Source: Chelativorans sp. AA-79
GTDB lineage: Bacteria > Pseudomonadota > Alphaproteobacteria > Rhizobiales > Rhizobiaceae
Direction: 5' to 3'
Assembly: GCF_029457495.1 (NCBI RefSeq)
Contig: NZ_CP120361.1
Location: 2,744,001-2,808,000 of the forward strand
DNA length: 64,000 bases
The notes under the pieces are model-generated. The model was given only the letters and a program-made list of their open reading frames with translations. It did not search any database and was not told where the DNA came from. Both the position numbers and the translations under genes were made by a program. The stretch's first letter is position 1. Every line of letters begins with the position of its first letter. Positions 32,471 to 42,742 of the stretch are shown in pieces.

Positions 32471-33373
32471 ATGAAGCTCGATCATTGCGTGCTGCCGACG
32501 GCAAACCTAGCAGTGACACGAGAAAGACTTGCCGGTCTCGGCTTCACCGTGGCTCCTGACGCAGCACACCCCTTTGGCACCGCAAACTGTTGCGTCTTCT
32601 TCGAGGATGGAACCTATCTCGAACCGTTGGCCATCGCCGACGAAAACGCGGCACGGGATGCGATCGCCGACAACAACACCTTTGTCCTGCGCGACCGCCG
32701 GTTTCGGGAAGCCTGTGGTGAGGAAGGCTTTTCCGCGCTTGCCCTCGGCACGGTGGACGCGACCTCTGATCACGTTCGCTTCGTAGGCGAGCATCTCTCG
32801 GCGGGGCCACCGCTTTCATTCTCCAGGCCGTTCACCGACACCGATGGCACCCGTTCCGAGGCTTCGTTCAGGCTGGCCTTCGCTGCTTTGGGCTCCTGCC
32901 CCACGTTCTTCTTCACATGCGAGCGGGTGAATATGCCCGCCGCCGATCGTTCCTTCCTGCGGCATCACGAAAACCAGGTCCAAGGCATCTCGCGAATACT
33001 GGCGACGACTGCGGATCTGACCGCATCAGAAGCCTTTCTGACCTTGCTTTTCGAAACCGAGGCGGTCGGCGGTGTCTGGGCGTTTTCAAACGGGCTCGTT
33101 TCGCTTCTCGGGCCCGCGGATGCCGGGTACGCCTATCGCATCGATGCCGGCGACGGCGAGGATCTGCGCCTGCGCGGCATCGTCTTCCGCACGGTTTCTG
33201 CCAGTGCGATCGCCGAGCGCCTGGGCGTTGCGCAGGTCGTCCATACGATGCATAGAGGCCTGCTCGTGGTGCCGCCCGCATCAGGGCAGGGCGCGTATTT
33301 CATCTTAGAGGAGCCCGAGCGTTCCCCGGCCGATGCGCTTCTTAGCGTTCCAATTGGCGTTCCATCTTTCTGA
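32471..33373 (+). CDS. VOC-superfamily protein (glyoxalase-like domain), function unknown
   Basis: A 300-residue protein with two glyoxalase/dioxygenase-type half-domains. The first opens MKLDHCVLPTANLAVTRERL, with a paired-beta VOC fold and YLEPLAIAD at the second metal-ligand strand. The N-terminal DHCVLPT pattern is typical of the Glyoxalase_3-like group. It is placed between pyrG and kdsA, 11 nt before the latter, so it is probably co-transcribed with kdsA. Substrate and metal are unknown. Confidence 0.8.
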   Translation: MKLDHCVLPTANLAVTRERLAGLGFTVAPDAAHPFGTANCCVFFEDGTYLEPLAIADENAARDAIADNNTFVLRDRRFREACGEEGFSALALGTVDATSDHVRFVGEHLSAGPPLSFSRPFTDTDGTRSEASFRLAFAALGSCPTFFFTCERVNMPAADRSFLRHHENQVQGISRILATTADLTASEAFLTLLFETEAVGGVWAFSNGLVSLLGPADAGYAYRIDAGDGEDLRLRGIVFRTVSASAIAERLGVAQVVHTMHRGLLVVPPASGQGAYFILEEPERSPADALLSVPIGVPSF

Positions 33374-33384
33374 AGGGCTAAACC

Positions 33385-34215
33385 ATGACCCCTAATCCGC
33401 GGGTTGAAATCGGCCGGGCTGTATTCTCCAACAGTGCGCCTTTGGTACTGATTGCAGGCCCCTGCCAACTCGAGACGCGGGAACACGCCTTCGAAATGGC
33501 GGGCCGCCTCAAGGAACTGACCGAACAACTCGGCATCGGCTTCGTCTACAAGACCAGCTTCGACAAGGCGAACCGGACCTCGCTGTCGGGCCGGCGGGGG
33601 ACGGGGCTCGACGCCGCGCTTCCGATCTTCGCCGATCTCCGGCGTGAACTGGGCGTTCCGGTACTGACCGATATCCATACGGAAGAACAGTGCGGCATCG
33701 TCGCGGATGTCGTGGATGTGCTGCAGATCCCGGCCTTCCTCTGCCGGCAGACGGACCTGCTGGTCGCCGCGGCCAAGACCGGCAAGGCCGTGAACGTGAA
33801 GAAGGGTCAGTTCCTCGCCCCCTGGGACATGAAGAACGTCGTGGCCAAGATCACGGATTCCGGCAATCTGAACGTGCTCACCACCGAGCGGGGTGTCTCC
33901 TTCGGCTACAACACGCTGGTCTCCGACATGCGCGCGCTTCCGCTGATGGCCGAGATCGGCGCGCCGGTGATCTTCGATGCCACCCATTCGGTGCAGCAGC
34001 CGGGCGGGCAGGGGAGTTCGTCGGGCGGCGAGCGGCGCTTCGTGGAAACGCTGGCGCGGGCGGCGGTCGCCGTCGGCGTGGCCGGCGTCTTCATCGAGAC
34101 ACACCAGGATCCCGACAAGGCGCCCTCCGACGGGCCGAACATGGTGCCTCTGGACAAGCTCCCGGCCCTTCTGGGACGGCTGATGGCCTTTGACCGGATA
34201 GCGAAGGCCGGTTGA
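33385..34215 (+). CDS. kdsA: 3-deoxy-8-phosphooctulonate synthase (KDO-8-P synthase)
   Basis: Condenses arabinose 5-phosphate with PEP for lipopolysaccharide core synthesis. The 276-residue TIM barrel has [50 protein letters not shown] and [14 protein letters not shown]. Cys27 in the AGPC motif is the residue that separates metal-dependent from metal-independent KdsA, so this is predicted to need a divalent metal. It follows the VOC gene by 11 nt. Confidence 0.96.
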   Translation: MTPNPRVEIGRAVFSNSAPLVLIAGPCQLETREHAFEMAGRLKELTEQLGIGFVYKTSFDKANRTSLSGRRGTGLDAALPIFADLRRELGVPVLTDIHTEEQCGIVADVVDVLQIPAFLCRQTDLLVAAAKTGKAVNVKKGQFLAPWDMKNVVAKITDSGNLNVLTTERGVSFGYNTLVSDMRALPLMAEIGAPVIFDATHSVQQPGGQGSSSGGERRFVETLARAAVAVGVAGVFIETHQDPDKAPSDGPNMVPLDKLPALLGRLMAFDRIAKAG

Positions 34216-34256
34216 GCGCTTCGCGCGTCACACGCATTGTCTTTTTTGCCGCGTAG

Positions 34257-35585
<1,329 letters not shown>

Positions 35586-35598
35586 GCCGTATCGGGAG

Positions 35599-35614
35599 GG
35601 ACGGATAACCGTCC
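35599..35614 (+). other. hairpin after eno
   Basis: GGACGG, an ATAA loop and CCGTCC form a perfect 6-bp stem 13 nt after the eno stop. There is no T-run, so it is at most a weak terminator or 3'-end stabiliser. Confidence 0.4.
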
Positions 35615-35658
35615 ATTAAGCAAGCTGTGGTCACATGCGGCGAAAGGGAATTCGTCGC

Positions 35659-35982
35659 ATGTGGACCCGCCATCATAAACGCCGCAACACGGGCCGGTTG
35701 ATCGTTCCAGCGATCACCGCAGTCGTGCTCTCCTATTTCGGTTTCCATGCCTATCAAGGCACCTACGGGCTCAACGCCAAGGACAGGCTCGAGGCGCGTG
35801 TCGCGACGCTCGAAGCTGAACTGGACGGGCTGCGCGAAACGCGCGGGAAGCTCGAGGAGCGGCTCAGCCTTCTCGCCGGCGGGACCATCGAGAAGGACAT
35901 GCTCGACGAGCAGGCTCGCAGGTCACTGAACTTCGCGAAGGAAAACGAAATCGTGATTTTCCGCAGACCGACAGCGTATTAA
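35659..35982 (+). CDS. FtsB/DivIC-family septum formation initiator protein
   Basis: A 107-residue bitopic membrane protein: short basic cytosolic N-terminus (MWTRHHKRRNTG), one transmembrane helix (about residues 14-32), and a coiled coil (RLEARVATLEAELDGLRETR) ending in a small C-terminal region. This matches the divisome FtsB/DivIC family, which bridges FtsL and FtsQ. I choose the ATG at 35659 over one 24 nt upstream from family N-termini. Its place right after eno is the one usual for this family in Gram-negatives. Confidence 0.85.
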   Translation: MWTRHHKRRNTGRLIVPAITAVVLSYFGFHAYQGTYGLNAKDRLEARVATLEAELDGLRETRGKLEERLSLLAGGTIEKDMLDEQARRSLNFAKENEIVIFRRPTAY

Positions 35983-36110
35983 CCGAAATCCAGTTAATCC
36001 AAAAATAGATAGCCGGAGTAATAAGTTAGCCGGCATAGCTGCCATGCATAAATCGCGTGGCGCCGTCGCTTGCGACGTGATAGCTTCCAGTCGCGAGGGA
36101 GGAACCGTGC

Positions 36111-36138
36111 TGTAGACGGACTCCTGCCGTGGACTACA
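36111..36138 (+). other. imperfect hairpin in pdhA leader
   Basis: TGTAGACGG can pair with CCGT and CTACA, interrupted by a GGA bulge, about 72 nt before the pdhA ATG. A shorter perfect hairpin (CGTCGC-TT-GCGACG) is at 36064-36077. Both lie in the 228-nt gap between the FtsB-like gene and pdhA, which otherwise shows no gene; the gap must contain the operon promoter, but no strong -35/-10 pair stands out. Confidence 0.35.
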
Positions 36139-36210
36139 TGGAGGTCCTGCGGCAATATGCCGGGCCGATCGGGCCTGCCTGACGCCGAGACGATCTAGGG
36201 AGCGAAATAG

Positions 36211-37305
36211 ATGGCGAGAGCCGCCACGAGAACCTCATCCAAATCGACTTCTGCAAAATCACCCGCCAAATCCAGGAGTGCTGCCGCCAAGGCGCCGGCG
36301 ACGACGGTGACCGAAACGCCTCACTTGAGCGCGCCCGCCCCTGAGGAGTTCGACAAGGAGCGTGAGCTCCTCGCCTTGCGCGAGATGCTACTTATCCGAC
36401 GATTCGAGGAGAAGGCCGGCCAGCTCTACGGAATGGGTTTCATCGGCGGCTTCTGCCATCTCTATATAGGCCAGGAAGCCGTCGTCATCGGTATGCAGAT
36501 GACGATGAAGGAGGGCGATCAGGTCATCACCGGCTACCGTGATCATGGCCATATGCTGGCGACCGGCATGGATCCGCGCGGCGTGATGGCGGAGCTGACG
36601 GGGCGCCGCGGAGGCTACTCCAAAGGCAAGGGCGGTTCCATGCACATGTTCTCCAAGGAGAAGCATTTCTACGGCGGCCACGGCATCGTCGGCGCGCAGG
36701 TGCCGCTCGGCACGGGGCTCGCGCTTGCCAATCGTTATCGCGGCAATGACAGCGTCTCCGTTACCTATTTCGGCGATGGCGCGGCCAACCAGGGCCAGGT
36801 CTACGAAAGCTTCAACATGGCATCGCTGTGGAAGCTGCCGGTCGTCTACATCATCGAGAACAACCGCTATGCCATGGGCACGGCCGTCTCGCGCTCCTCG
36901 GCCGAGACCAATTTCGCCCATCGCGGCCTCTCCTTTAAAATCCCCGGCATCCAGGTCGACGGCATGGACGTGCGCGCAGTGAAGGCGGCCGGCGACATGG
37001 CGGTGGAGTGGTGCCGTTCCGGCAAGGGGCCGATCATTCTGGAGATGCAGACCTACCGCTATCGCGGGCACTCGATGTCGGATCCGGCGAAATACCGGTC
37101 CAAGGATGAAGTGCAGAAGATGCGCTCCGAGCATGACCCGATCGAGCAGGTGCGCAAGCGACTCCTGGACAAGAAGTGGGCGAGCGAGGACGAACTGAAG
37201 GGCGTGGACAAGGAGGTGCGCGACATCGTTGCCGGTGCGGCGGATTTCGCGCAGTCCGATCCCGAGCCGGATCCGTCCGAGCTCTATACCGACATCGTGC
37301 TTTAA
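36211..37305 (+). CDS. pdhA: pyruvate dehydrogenase E1 component subunit alpha
   Basis: Thiamine-diphosphate-binding half of the E1 heterotetramer that decarboxylates pyruvate. The 364-residue protein has an Ala/Ser/Lys-rich N-terminal extension of about 45 residues, then LLIRRFEEKAGQLYGMGFIG, the heterotetrameric E1-alpha signature YRDHGHMLATG and the ThDP motif YFGDGAANQGQVYESFNMAS. The phosphorylation-loop region YRYRGHSMSDPAKYR is present. It starts the pdhA-pdhB-pdhC run; GGGAGC precedes the ATG. Confidence 0.97.
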   Translation: MARAATRTSSKSTSAKSPAKSRSAAAKAPATTVTETPHLSAPAPEEFDKERELLALREMLLIRRFEEKAGQLYGMGFIGGFCHLYIGQEAVVIGMQMTMKEGDQVITGYRDHGHMLATGMDPRGVMAELTGRRGGYSKGKGGSMHMFSKEKHFYGGHGIVGAQVPLGTGLALANRYRGNDSVSVTYFGDGAANQGQVYESFNMASLWKLPVVYIIENNRYAMGTAVSRSSAETNFAHRGLSFKIPGIQVDGMDVRAVKAAGDMAVEWCRSGKGPIILEMQTYRYRGHSMSDPAKYRSKDEVQKMRSEHDPIEQVRKRLLDKKWASEDELKGVDKEVRDIVAGAADFAQSDPEPDPSELYTDIVL

Positions 37306-37320
37306 GGGGGGAGTGCACCT

Positions 37321-38718
37321 ATGCCCACGCAAATTCTCATGCCTGCTCTCTCTCCGACCATGGAGGAGGGCAACCTCGCCAAATGGCTGAAGAAGGAAGG
37401 TGACAAGGTCGCGCCCGGCGATGTGATCGCCGAGATCGAGACAGACAAGGCCACCATGGAAGTGGAAGCCATCGACGAGGGGACGATCGGCAAGATCCTG
37501 GTCGACGAGGGCGCGCAGGGCGTGCGCGTGAACACGCCCATCGCCGTGCTGCTCGCCGACGGCGAGAGCGCCGACGAGATCGGGCAGGCCGAAGCCGCTC
37601 CGCCCGCCCAGGCGCAGCCGCCCGCCGAGGAGCCGGCGTCGCAGAAGACCGAGCCCACGCCGCAGCCGGCCGCGGCACCCAAAGCCGCCACCCAGCCCAT
37701 GCCGCCCGACCCCGACATACCCGAGGGCACGGAGATGGTGCAGGCGACTGTGCGCGAGGCGTTGCGTGACGCTATGGCCGAGGAGATGCGCCGCGACGGG
37801 GACGTCTTCGTCATGGGCGAGGAGGTCGCCGAATATCAGGGCGCCTACAAGGTCACCCAGGGCCTGCTGCAGGAGTTCGGCGACAAACGCGTCATCGACA
37901 CGCCGATCACCGAGCACGGTTTCGCCGGCGTGGGTATCGGCGCCGCCTTCGCGGGCTTGAAGCCCATCGTCGAGTTCATGACCTTCAATTTCGCGATGCA
38001 GGCGATGGACCAACTCGTCAACTCGGCCGCCAAGACCCTCTACATGGCTGGCGGGCAGATGGGCGCTTCCATCGTCTTCCGCGGCCCGAATGGTGCTGCC
38101 GCGCGCGTGGCCGCCCAGCACAGCCAGGACTATGCGGCCTGGTACAGCCACATACCCGGTCTCAAGGTCGTGATGCCCTACACGGCGGCCGACGCGAAGG
38201 GCTTGCTGAAGGCCGCGATCCGCGATCCCAATCCGATCATCTTCCTCGAGAACGAAATCCTCTACGGTCAGAGTTTCGAGGTGCCGAAGCTCGACGATTT
38301 CGTGCTGCCGATCGGCAAGGCGCGCATTCACAAGAGCGGCAAGGATGCCACCATCGTCTCCTTCGGGATCGGCATGACCTACGCGGTCAAGGCCGAGGAG
38401 GAACTGCGCGGGATGGGCATCGACGTCGAGATCATCGATTTGAGGACCATCCGGCCGATGGATCTCGATACGGTGATCGAATCGGTGAAGAAGACCAACC
38501 GGCTGGTCACCGTGGAGGAGGGATTCCCGCAGTCCTCCGTCGGCGACTTCATCGCCAGCCAGGTGATGCAACGCGCGTTCGACCATCTCGACGCGCCTGT
38601 CATCACGATCGCGGGCAAGGATGTGCCGATGCCCTATGCCGCCAATCTGGAGAAGCTGGCGCTGCCCAGCGTCGCAGAGGTCGTCGAGGCGGTGAAAGCC
38701 GTCACCTACCGGGCCTGA
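37321..38718 (+). CDS. pdhB: pyruvate dehydrogenase E1 component subunit beta with N-terminal lipoyl domain
   Basis: Beta half of E1. The 465-residue protein is a fusion: residues 1-80 are a lipoyl domain ([20 protein letters not shown], lipoyl lysine in [13 protein letters not shown]), then a Pro/Ala/Gln-rich linker (about 85-140), then the E1-beta catalytic region with [18 protein letters not shown] and [20 protein letters not shown]. Such lipoylated E1-beta is a known alphaproteobacterial arrangement. It sits 15 nt after pdhA and 12 nt before pdhC. Confidence 0.97.
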   Translation: MPTQILMPALSPTMEEGNLAKWLKKEGDKVAPGDVIAEIETDKATMEVEAIDEGTIGKILVDEGAQGVRVNTPIAVLLADGESADEIGQAEAAPPAQAQPPAEEPASQKTEPTPQPAAAPKAATQPMPPDPDIPEGTEMVQATVREALRDAMAEEMRRDGDVFVMGEEVAEYQGAYKVTQGLLQEFGDKRVIDTPITEHGFAGVGIGAAFAGLKPIVEFMTFNFAMQAMDQLVNSAAKTLYMAGGQMGASIVFRGPNGAAARVAAQHSQDYAAWYSHIPGLKVVMPYTAADAKGLLKAAIRDPNPIIFLENEILYGQSFEVPKLDDFVLPIGKARIHKSGKDATIVSFGIGMTYAVKAEEELRGMGIDVEIIDLRTIRPMDLDTVIESVKKTNRLVTVEEGFPQSSVGDFIASQVMQRAFDHLDAPVITIAGKDVPMPYAANLEKLALPSVAEVVEAVKAVTYRA

Positions 38719-38730
38719 GGAGGAGAGCAG

Positions 38731-40101
38731 ATGCCGATTCAGATCACCATGCCGGCCCTCTCGCCCACCATGGAGGAGGGCAATCTCGCCAAGTGGCTCG
38801 TCAAGGAGGGGGACAGCGTTTCGGCCGGCGACGTGATCGCCGAGATCGAGACCGACAAGGCCACCATGGAGGTGGAGGCCGTCGACGAGGGTACCGTCGC
38901 CAAGATCGTCGTACCGGAGGGTACGGAGGGCGTGAAGGTGAACGCGCTGATCGCCGTTCTGGCTGAAGAAGGCGAGGATGTGGCGGAGGCGGCCAAGGCT
39001 GCCGGCAACGGCGCTGAAGCCGCGCCGAAGTCGGAGGCGAAGAAGACGGAAGCGCCTGCTGCTCCACAGGAAGCGCCGGCAAGGCAGCCGGTAGGGAATG
39101 GCGAAGCGGCGACCGGACCTGCCCCCACGGCCGCTGAACCGGTGAAAGCGCCTGCGGCCGGCACGAAGGATGGCCGCGTCTTCGCCTCGCCGCTCGCCCG
39201 CCGCATCGCCAAGGATGCTGGCCTCGATCTTGCCGCGGTCTCCGGCTCCGGCCCGCACGGCCGGGTGGTGAAGGCGGATGTCGAGACCGCCATCGAAAAG
39301 GGCGCTCCGTCCGCCAGGGCGCCCGAGGCACCGGCGCCGGCTCCGAAGCCCATGTCGGACGAGGCGGTGCTCAAGCTCTTCGAGGAAGGCTCCTACGAAC
39401 TCGTCCCGCACGATGGCATGCGCAAGACGATCGCGCGCAGGCTGGTGGAGGCGAAGAGCACGATCCCGCATTTCTATCTCACGCTGGACTGCGAGATCGA
39501 TGCGCTGTTGGCGCTCCGCAAGCAACTCAACGACGCCGCCCCGGTGGTGAAGACCGAGGACGGCGAGAAGCCCGGCTACAAGCTTTCCGTCAACGACATG
39601 ATCATCAAGGCGATGGCGCTGGCGCTCAAGGCGGTGCCGGAGGCGAACGTCTCGTGGACCGAGAGCGCGATGGTCAAGCACAAGCATGCCGATGTCGGCG
39701 TGGCAGTGTCGATCCCTGGCGGGCTGATAACACCCATTGTCCGCCGGGCGGACGAGAAGACGCTGTCCGTCATCTCCAACGAGATGAAGGACCTCGCCGG
39801 GCGCGCCCGCAACCGCAAGCTGAAGCCGGAGGAATACCAGGGCGGCACGACGGCCGTTTCCAATCTCGGCATGTTCGGCATCAAGGACTTTGCCGCCGTG
39901 ATCAACCCTCCGCATGCGACGATCCTGGCGGTCGGCACCGGCGAGGAGCGGGCTGTCGTGAAGAACGGCGAGATCAAGGCCGCCACCATCATGTCCGTGA
40001 CGCTTTCGACCGACCACCGTGCGGTGGACGGGGCATTGGGGGCGGAACTGCTCGTGGCGTTCCAGAAGCTGATCGAGAACCCGTTCGGAATGCTGGTCTA
40101 G
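38731..40101 (+). CDS. pdhC: dihydrolipoamide acetyltransferase, E2 of pyruvate dehydrogenase
   Basis: Core acetyltransferase of the complex. Of its 456 residues, 1-80 form one lipoyl domain ([13 protein letters not shown]) nearly identical to that of PdhB. After a flexible Ala/Pro/Glu linker comes the peripheral-subunit-binding domain (FASPLARRIAKDAGLDLAAV, about 150-185), then the CoA-dependent catalytic domain ending with the active-site STDHRAVDGALGAELL. Only one lipoyl domain is present, consistent with a second being carried by PdhB. Confidence 0.97.
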   Translation: MPIQITMPALSPTMEEGNLAKWLVKEGDSVSAGDVIAEIETDKATMEVEAVDEGTVAKIVVPEGTEGVKVNALIAVLAEEGEDVAEAAKAAGNGAEAAPKSEAKKTEAPAAPQEAPARQPVGNGEAATGPAPTAAEPVKAPAAGTKDGRVFASPLARRIAKDAGLDLAAVSGSGPHGRVVKADVETAIEKGAPSARAPEAPAPAPKPMSDEAVLKLFEEGSYELVPHDGMRKTIARRLVEAKSTIPHFYLTLDCEIDALLALRKQLNDAAPVVKTEDGEKPGYKLSVNDMIIKAMALALKAVPEANVSWTESAMVKHKHADVGVAVSIPGGLITPIVRRADEKTLSVISNEMKDLAGRARNRKLKPEEYQGGTTAVSNLGMFGIKDFAAVINPPHATILAVGTGEERAVVKNGEIKAATIMSVTLSTDHRAVDGALGAELLVAFQKLIENPFGMLV

Positions 40102-40111
40102 GTGCCGGCTT

Positions 40112-40165
40112 GTCCCTCCCCCTTGCGGGGAGGGTGGACAGCCGCCGAAAGGCGGTTTGGGGGAG
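40112..40165. repeat. REP-like palindromic element between pdhC and the SGNH hydrolase gene
   Basis: CCCTCCCC and GGGGAGGG (40114-40134) form a perfect 8-bp stem with a CTTGC loop. It is followed by CCGCC-GAAA-GGCGG (40142-40155) with a GNRA-type loop and a trailing GGGGGAG. The two-hairpin layout, G/C strand bias and intergenic site resemble the repeated palindromic units common in rhizobial genomes. It starts 11 nt after the pdhC stop and could modulate distal expression of the operon. Confidence 0.65.
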
Positions 40166-40182
40166 TTGGAAAGGTCGCGTCC

Positions 40183-40821
40183 ATGAAGAACATCCTTTGT
40201 TACGGCGACTCGCTGACCTTCGGCCACAATGCCGAAGACCCCGGCAGGCATCCCTATGAGGATCGTTGGCCGTCGGTGTTGCAGGCGCGCCTTGGGGATG
40301 AGGCCCGGGTGATTGCCGAGGGGCTCGGCGGCCGCACGACGGCTTTTGACGATTGGGTCGCAGGCGCGGACCGGAACGGCGCGCGCATCCTGCCCACTCT
40401 CCTTGCGACCCACGCCCCGCTCGATCTCGTCATCATCATGCTGGGGACCAACGACATGAAGCCGTTCGTTTGCGGGCGCGCCATCGGCGCCAAGCAAGGA
40501 ATGGAGCGGCTCATCCAGATTATCCGTGGGCACCCTTATTCCTTCGACTACAAGGTGCCGGCGATCCTCCTTGTTGCGCCGCCGCCGCTGTGCGCGACCG
40601 AGAACAGCGATTTCGCCGCCATGTTCGAAGGCGGCGTCGCCGAATCGCGGAAGCTCGCGCCGCTCTATGCCGCGCTGGCGCAGCAGGTCGGATGCGGCTT
40701 TTTCGATGCCGGTACGGTGGCGAAGACGACATCCATCGACGGCGTCCACCTGGATGCGGAAAACACGCGCGCCATCGGCACTGGCCTGGAGCCGGTGGTC
40801 CGGCAGGCGCTCGGATTGTGA
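40183..40821 (+). CDS. SGNH/GDSL-family hydrolase
   Basis: A 212-residue single-domain esterase-like protein. Block I is ILCYGDSLTFGHN with the nucleophilic serine, the glycine of block II lies near AEGLGGRTTAFDD, block III is MLGTNDMK with the asparagine, and block V is DGVHLDAENT with the catalytic Asp/His. No signal peptide is visible, so it is probably cytosolic. The start is set at MKNILCYGDS; the longer frame reads through the palindromic repeat. It is inserted between pdhC and lpd. Substrate unknown. Confidence 0.88.
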   Translation: MKNILCYGDSLTFGHNAEDPGRHPYEDRWPSVLQARLGDEARVIAEGLGGRTTAFDDWVAGADRNGARILPTLLATHAPLDLVIIMLGTNDMKPFVCGRAIGAKQGMERLIQIIRGHPYSFDYKVPAILLVAPPPLCATENSDFAAMFEGGVAESRKLAPLYAALAQQVGCGFFDAGTVAKTTSIDGVHLDAENTRAIGTGLEPVVRQALGL

Positions 40822-40836
40822 TCGAAGGAGTTTTGC

Positions 40837-42300
40837 GTGGCTGATACCTACGACGTCATCATCATCGGCTCCGGTCCGGGCGGCTATGTCACGGCCGTGC
40901 GGTCGGCCCAACTGGGCTTCAAGACCGCGATCGTCGAGCGCGAGCACTTGGGCGGCATCTGCCTCAACTGGGGCTGCATTCCCACCAAGGCGTTGCTGCG
41001 GTCGGCGGAGATCCTGCACTATGCCCAGCACGCTGGAGATTACGGCCTGAAGCTCGACGGCTCGATCAAGCCCGATCCCGCCGCGGTGGTCGAGCGTTCC
41101 CGCAAGGTCTCGGGTCGGCTCAACAATGGCGTCAGCTTCCTCATGAAGAAGAACAAGGTCGACATCATCTGGGGAGAAGCGAAAATTTCCAAGGCTTCGA
41201 AGGGCAACGAGCCAGGCGAGATCGTCGTATCGAAGTCCAGCAAGAAACCCATGGAGCCTCAACCGCCGGCGCCGAAGAGCACGCTGGCCGAAGGCACGTA
41301 TAAGGCCAGGCACATCATCCTCGCCACGGGTGCGCGGCCTCGGGTCCTGCCGGGAATCGAGCCGGACGGCAAGCTGATCTGGACCTATTTCGAGGCGATG
41401 GTGCCGAAGGACATTCCCAAATCGCTCATCGTGATGGGTTCGGGAGCCATCGGCATCGAATTCGCCAGCTTTTACCGCACCATAGGCGCAGATGTGACGG
41501 TTGTGGAACTCCTCCCCCAGATTCTGCCCGTGGAGGACGCCGAGATTTCCAAACTCGCCCGCCGCCAGCTCGAGAAGCAGGGGATCAAGTTCCACGTCGA
41601 AGCCAAGGTTACAAAGGTGGAGAAGGGCACGAATCAGGTGTCGGCACATGTGGAGATGAAGGACGGGAGGGTGGAGAAGATCACCGCCGATCGCCTGATC
41701 TCCGCTGTCGGCGTGCAGGGCAATGTCGAGAATCTCGGACTTGAGGAACTCGGCGTGAAGGTCGAGCGCGGGACTGTCGCCGTCGACGGCTACGGCGGGA
41801 CGAACGTGCCGGGTATCTATGCGATCGGCGATGTCGCCGGCCCGCCGATGCTCGCCCACAAGGCCGAGCACGAGGGCGTGATCTGCGTCGAGAAGATCGC
41901 CGGCGTCCCCGGCGTCCATGCTCTCGACAAGGGCAGGATACCCGGTTGCACCTATTGCCAGCCGCAGGTCGCCTCCGTCGGCCTGACGGAAGAGAAGGCA
42001 CGGGAACTCGGGCGGGACATAAGAGTTGGACGGTTCCAGTTCGCGGCCAACGGCAAGGCTATTGCCCTCGGGGAAGATCAGGGGCTCATCAAGACCATTC
42101 TCGACAAGAAGACCGGGGAGCTTCTCGGCGCGCATATGGTGGGTGCAGAAGTAACAGAACTCATCCAGGGATTTGTTGTCGCTATGAATCTCGAAACCAC
42201 GGAAGAAGAACTTATGCACACCGTCTTCCCACACCCCACGCTTTCGGAGATGATGAAAGAGAGCGTGCTCGACGCCTATGGCCGATCGCTGAACGCTTGA
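40837..42300 (+). CDS. lpdA: dihydrolipoamide dehydrogenase (E3)
   Basis: Reoxidises dihydrolipoamide of the pyruvate dehydrogenase complex. The 487-residue flavoprotein has the FAD motif IIGSGPGGYVTAV, the redox-active disulfide in GGICLNWGCIPTKALL, the NAD motif VMGSGAIGIEFASF, and the C-terminal catalytic histidine in HTVFPHPTLSE. It starts with GTG behind a strong GAAGGAG site. A Lys/Pro-rich insert (about residues 130-152) precedes the RHIILATGARPR strand. Confidence 0.97.
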   Translation: MADTYDVIIIGSGPGGYVTAVRSAQLGFKTAIVEREHLGGICLNWGCIPTKALLRSAEILHYAQHAGDYGLKLDGSIKPDPAAVVERSRKVSGRLNNGVSFLMKKNKVDIIWGEAKISKASKGNEPGEIVVSKSSKKPMEPQPPAPKSTLAEGTYKARHIILATGARPRVLPGIEPDGKLIWTYFEAMVPKDIPKSLIVMGSGAIGIEFASFYRTIGADVTVVELLPQILPVEDAEISKLARRQLEKQGIKFHVEAKVTKVEKGTNQVSAHVEMKDGRVEKITADRLISAVGVQGNVENLGLEELGVKVERGTVAVDGYGGTNVPGIYAIGDVAGPPMLAHKAEHEGVICVEKIAGVPGVHALDKGRIPGCTYCQPQVASVGLTEEKARELGRDIRVGRFQFAANGKAIALGEDQGLIKTILDKKTGELLGAHMVGAEVTELIQGFVVAMNLETTEEELMHTVFPHPTLSEMMKESVLDAYGRSLNA

Positions 42301-42370
42301 TGGGTGGCTTGGAAAGAACCGGGCCGATCATCTGGATTATTGATTCGCAACCAAAGTAGGGAGACTTCGT

Positions 42371-42625
42371 ATGGAGGGTCTTGGTTGGATTTTGACTATT
42401 ATCGTCGGCGGACTTGCCGGATGGATTGCCGAGAAGATCATGAAGACCGATACCGGTCTTCTTGTGAATATCATTATCGGTATTCTCGGCGCCGTTGTTC
42501 TTAATGCCATTCTTGTTGCAATCCTTGGCTATACCTTCGGCGGCGTCATCGGGCAGCTCGTCGTCGCCATCATTGGTGCGTGCATTCTCATCTGGCTGTA
42601 CCGCCTGATTCGCGGCCGCTCCTAA
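42371..42625 (+). CDS. GlsB/YeaQ/YmgE-family small membrane protein
   Basis: An 84-residue, almost wholly hydrophobic protein with three predicted helices and the family pattern GGLAGWIAEKIMKTDTGLL and NIIIGILGAVVLNAIL. This is the transglycosylase-associated (Transgly_assoc) family, linked to stress responses without a defined biochemical role. AGGGAGA precedes the ATG. It follows lpdA by 70 nt and is closed by a strong terminator. Confidence 0.88.
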   Translation: MEGLGWILTIIVGGLAGWIAEKIMKTDTGLLVNIIIGILGAVVLNAILVAILGYTFGGVIGQLVVAIIGACILIWLYRLIRGRS

Positions 42626-42643
42626 GGCTGCCATGCGAATATG

Positions 42644-42674
42644 GCCCGCCTGCTATCCCGGCAGGCGGGCTTTT
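42644..42674 (+). terminator. intrinsic terminator after the GlsB-type gene
   Basis: GCCCGCCTGC and GCAGGCGGGC form a perfect 10-bp stem with a TATCCCG loop, followed by TTTT. It lies 18 nt after the stop codon and probably ends the pdh-lpd transcript before lipA. Confidence 0.85.
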
Positions 42675-42742
42675 GCCGACCACGGGAGCGCCTATATGAA
42701 GGCGAGCGTGAAAAGGCCGGCAGATAGAAAGCAGAGGAAGTG

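Noticed and set aside
36388..42234. 1948-codon open frame on the minus strand across the pdh-lpd region
   Set aside because: It is antisense to five clearly conserved genes, has no family match, reads through the palindromic repeat, and is explained by high GC content and codon bias, which remove stop codons on the opposite strand.
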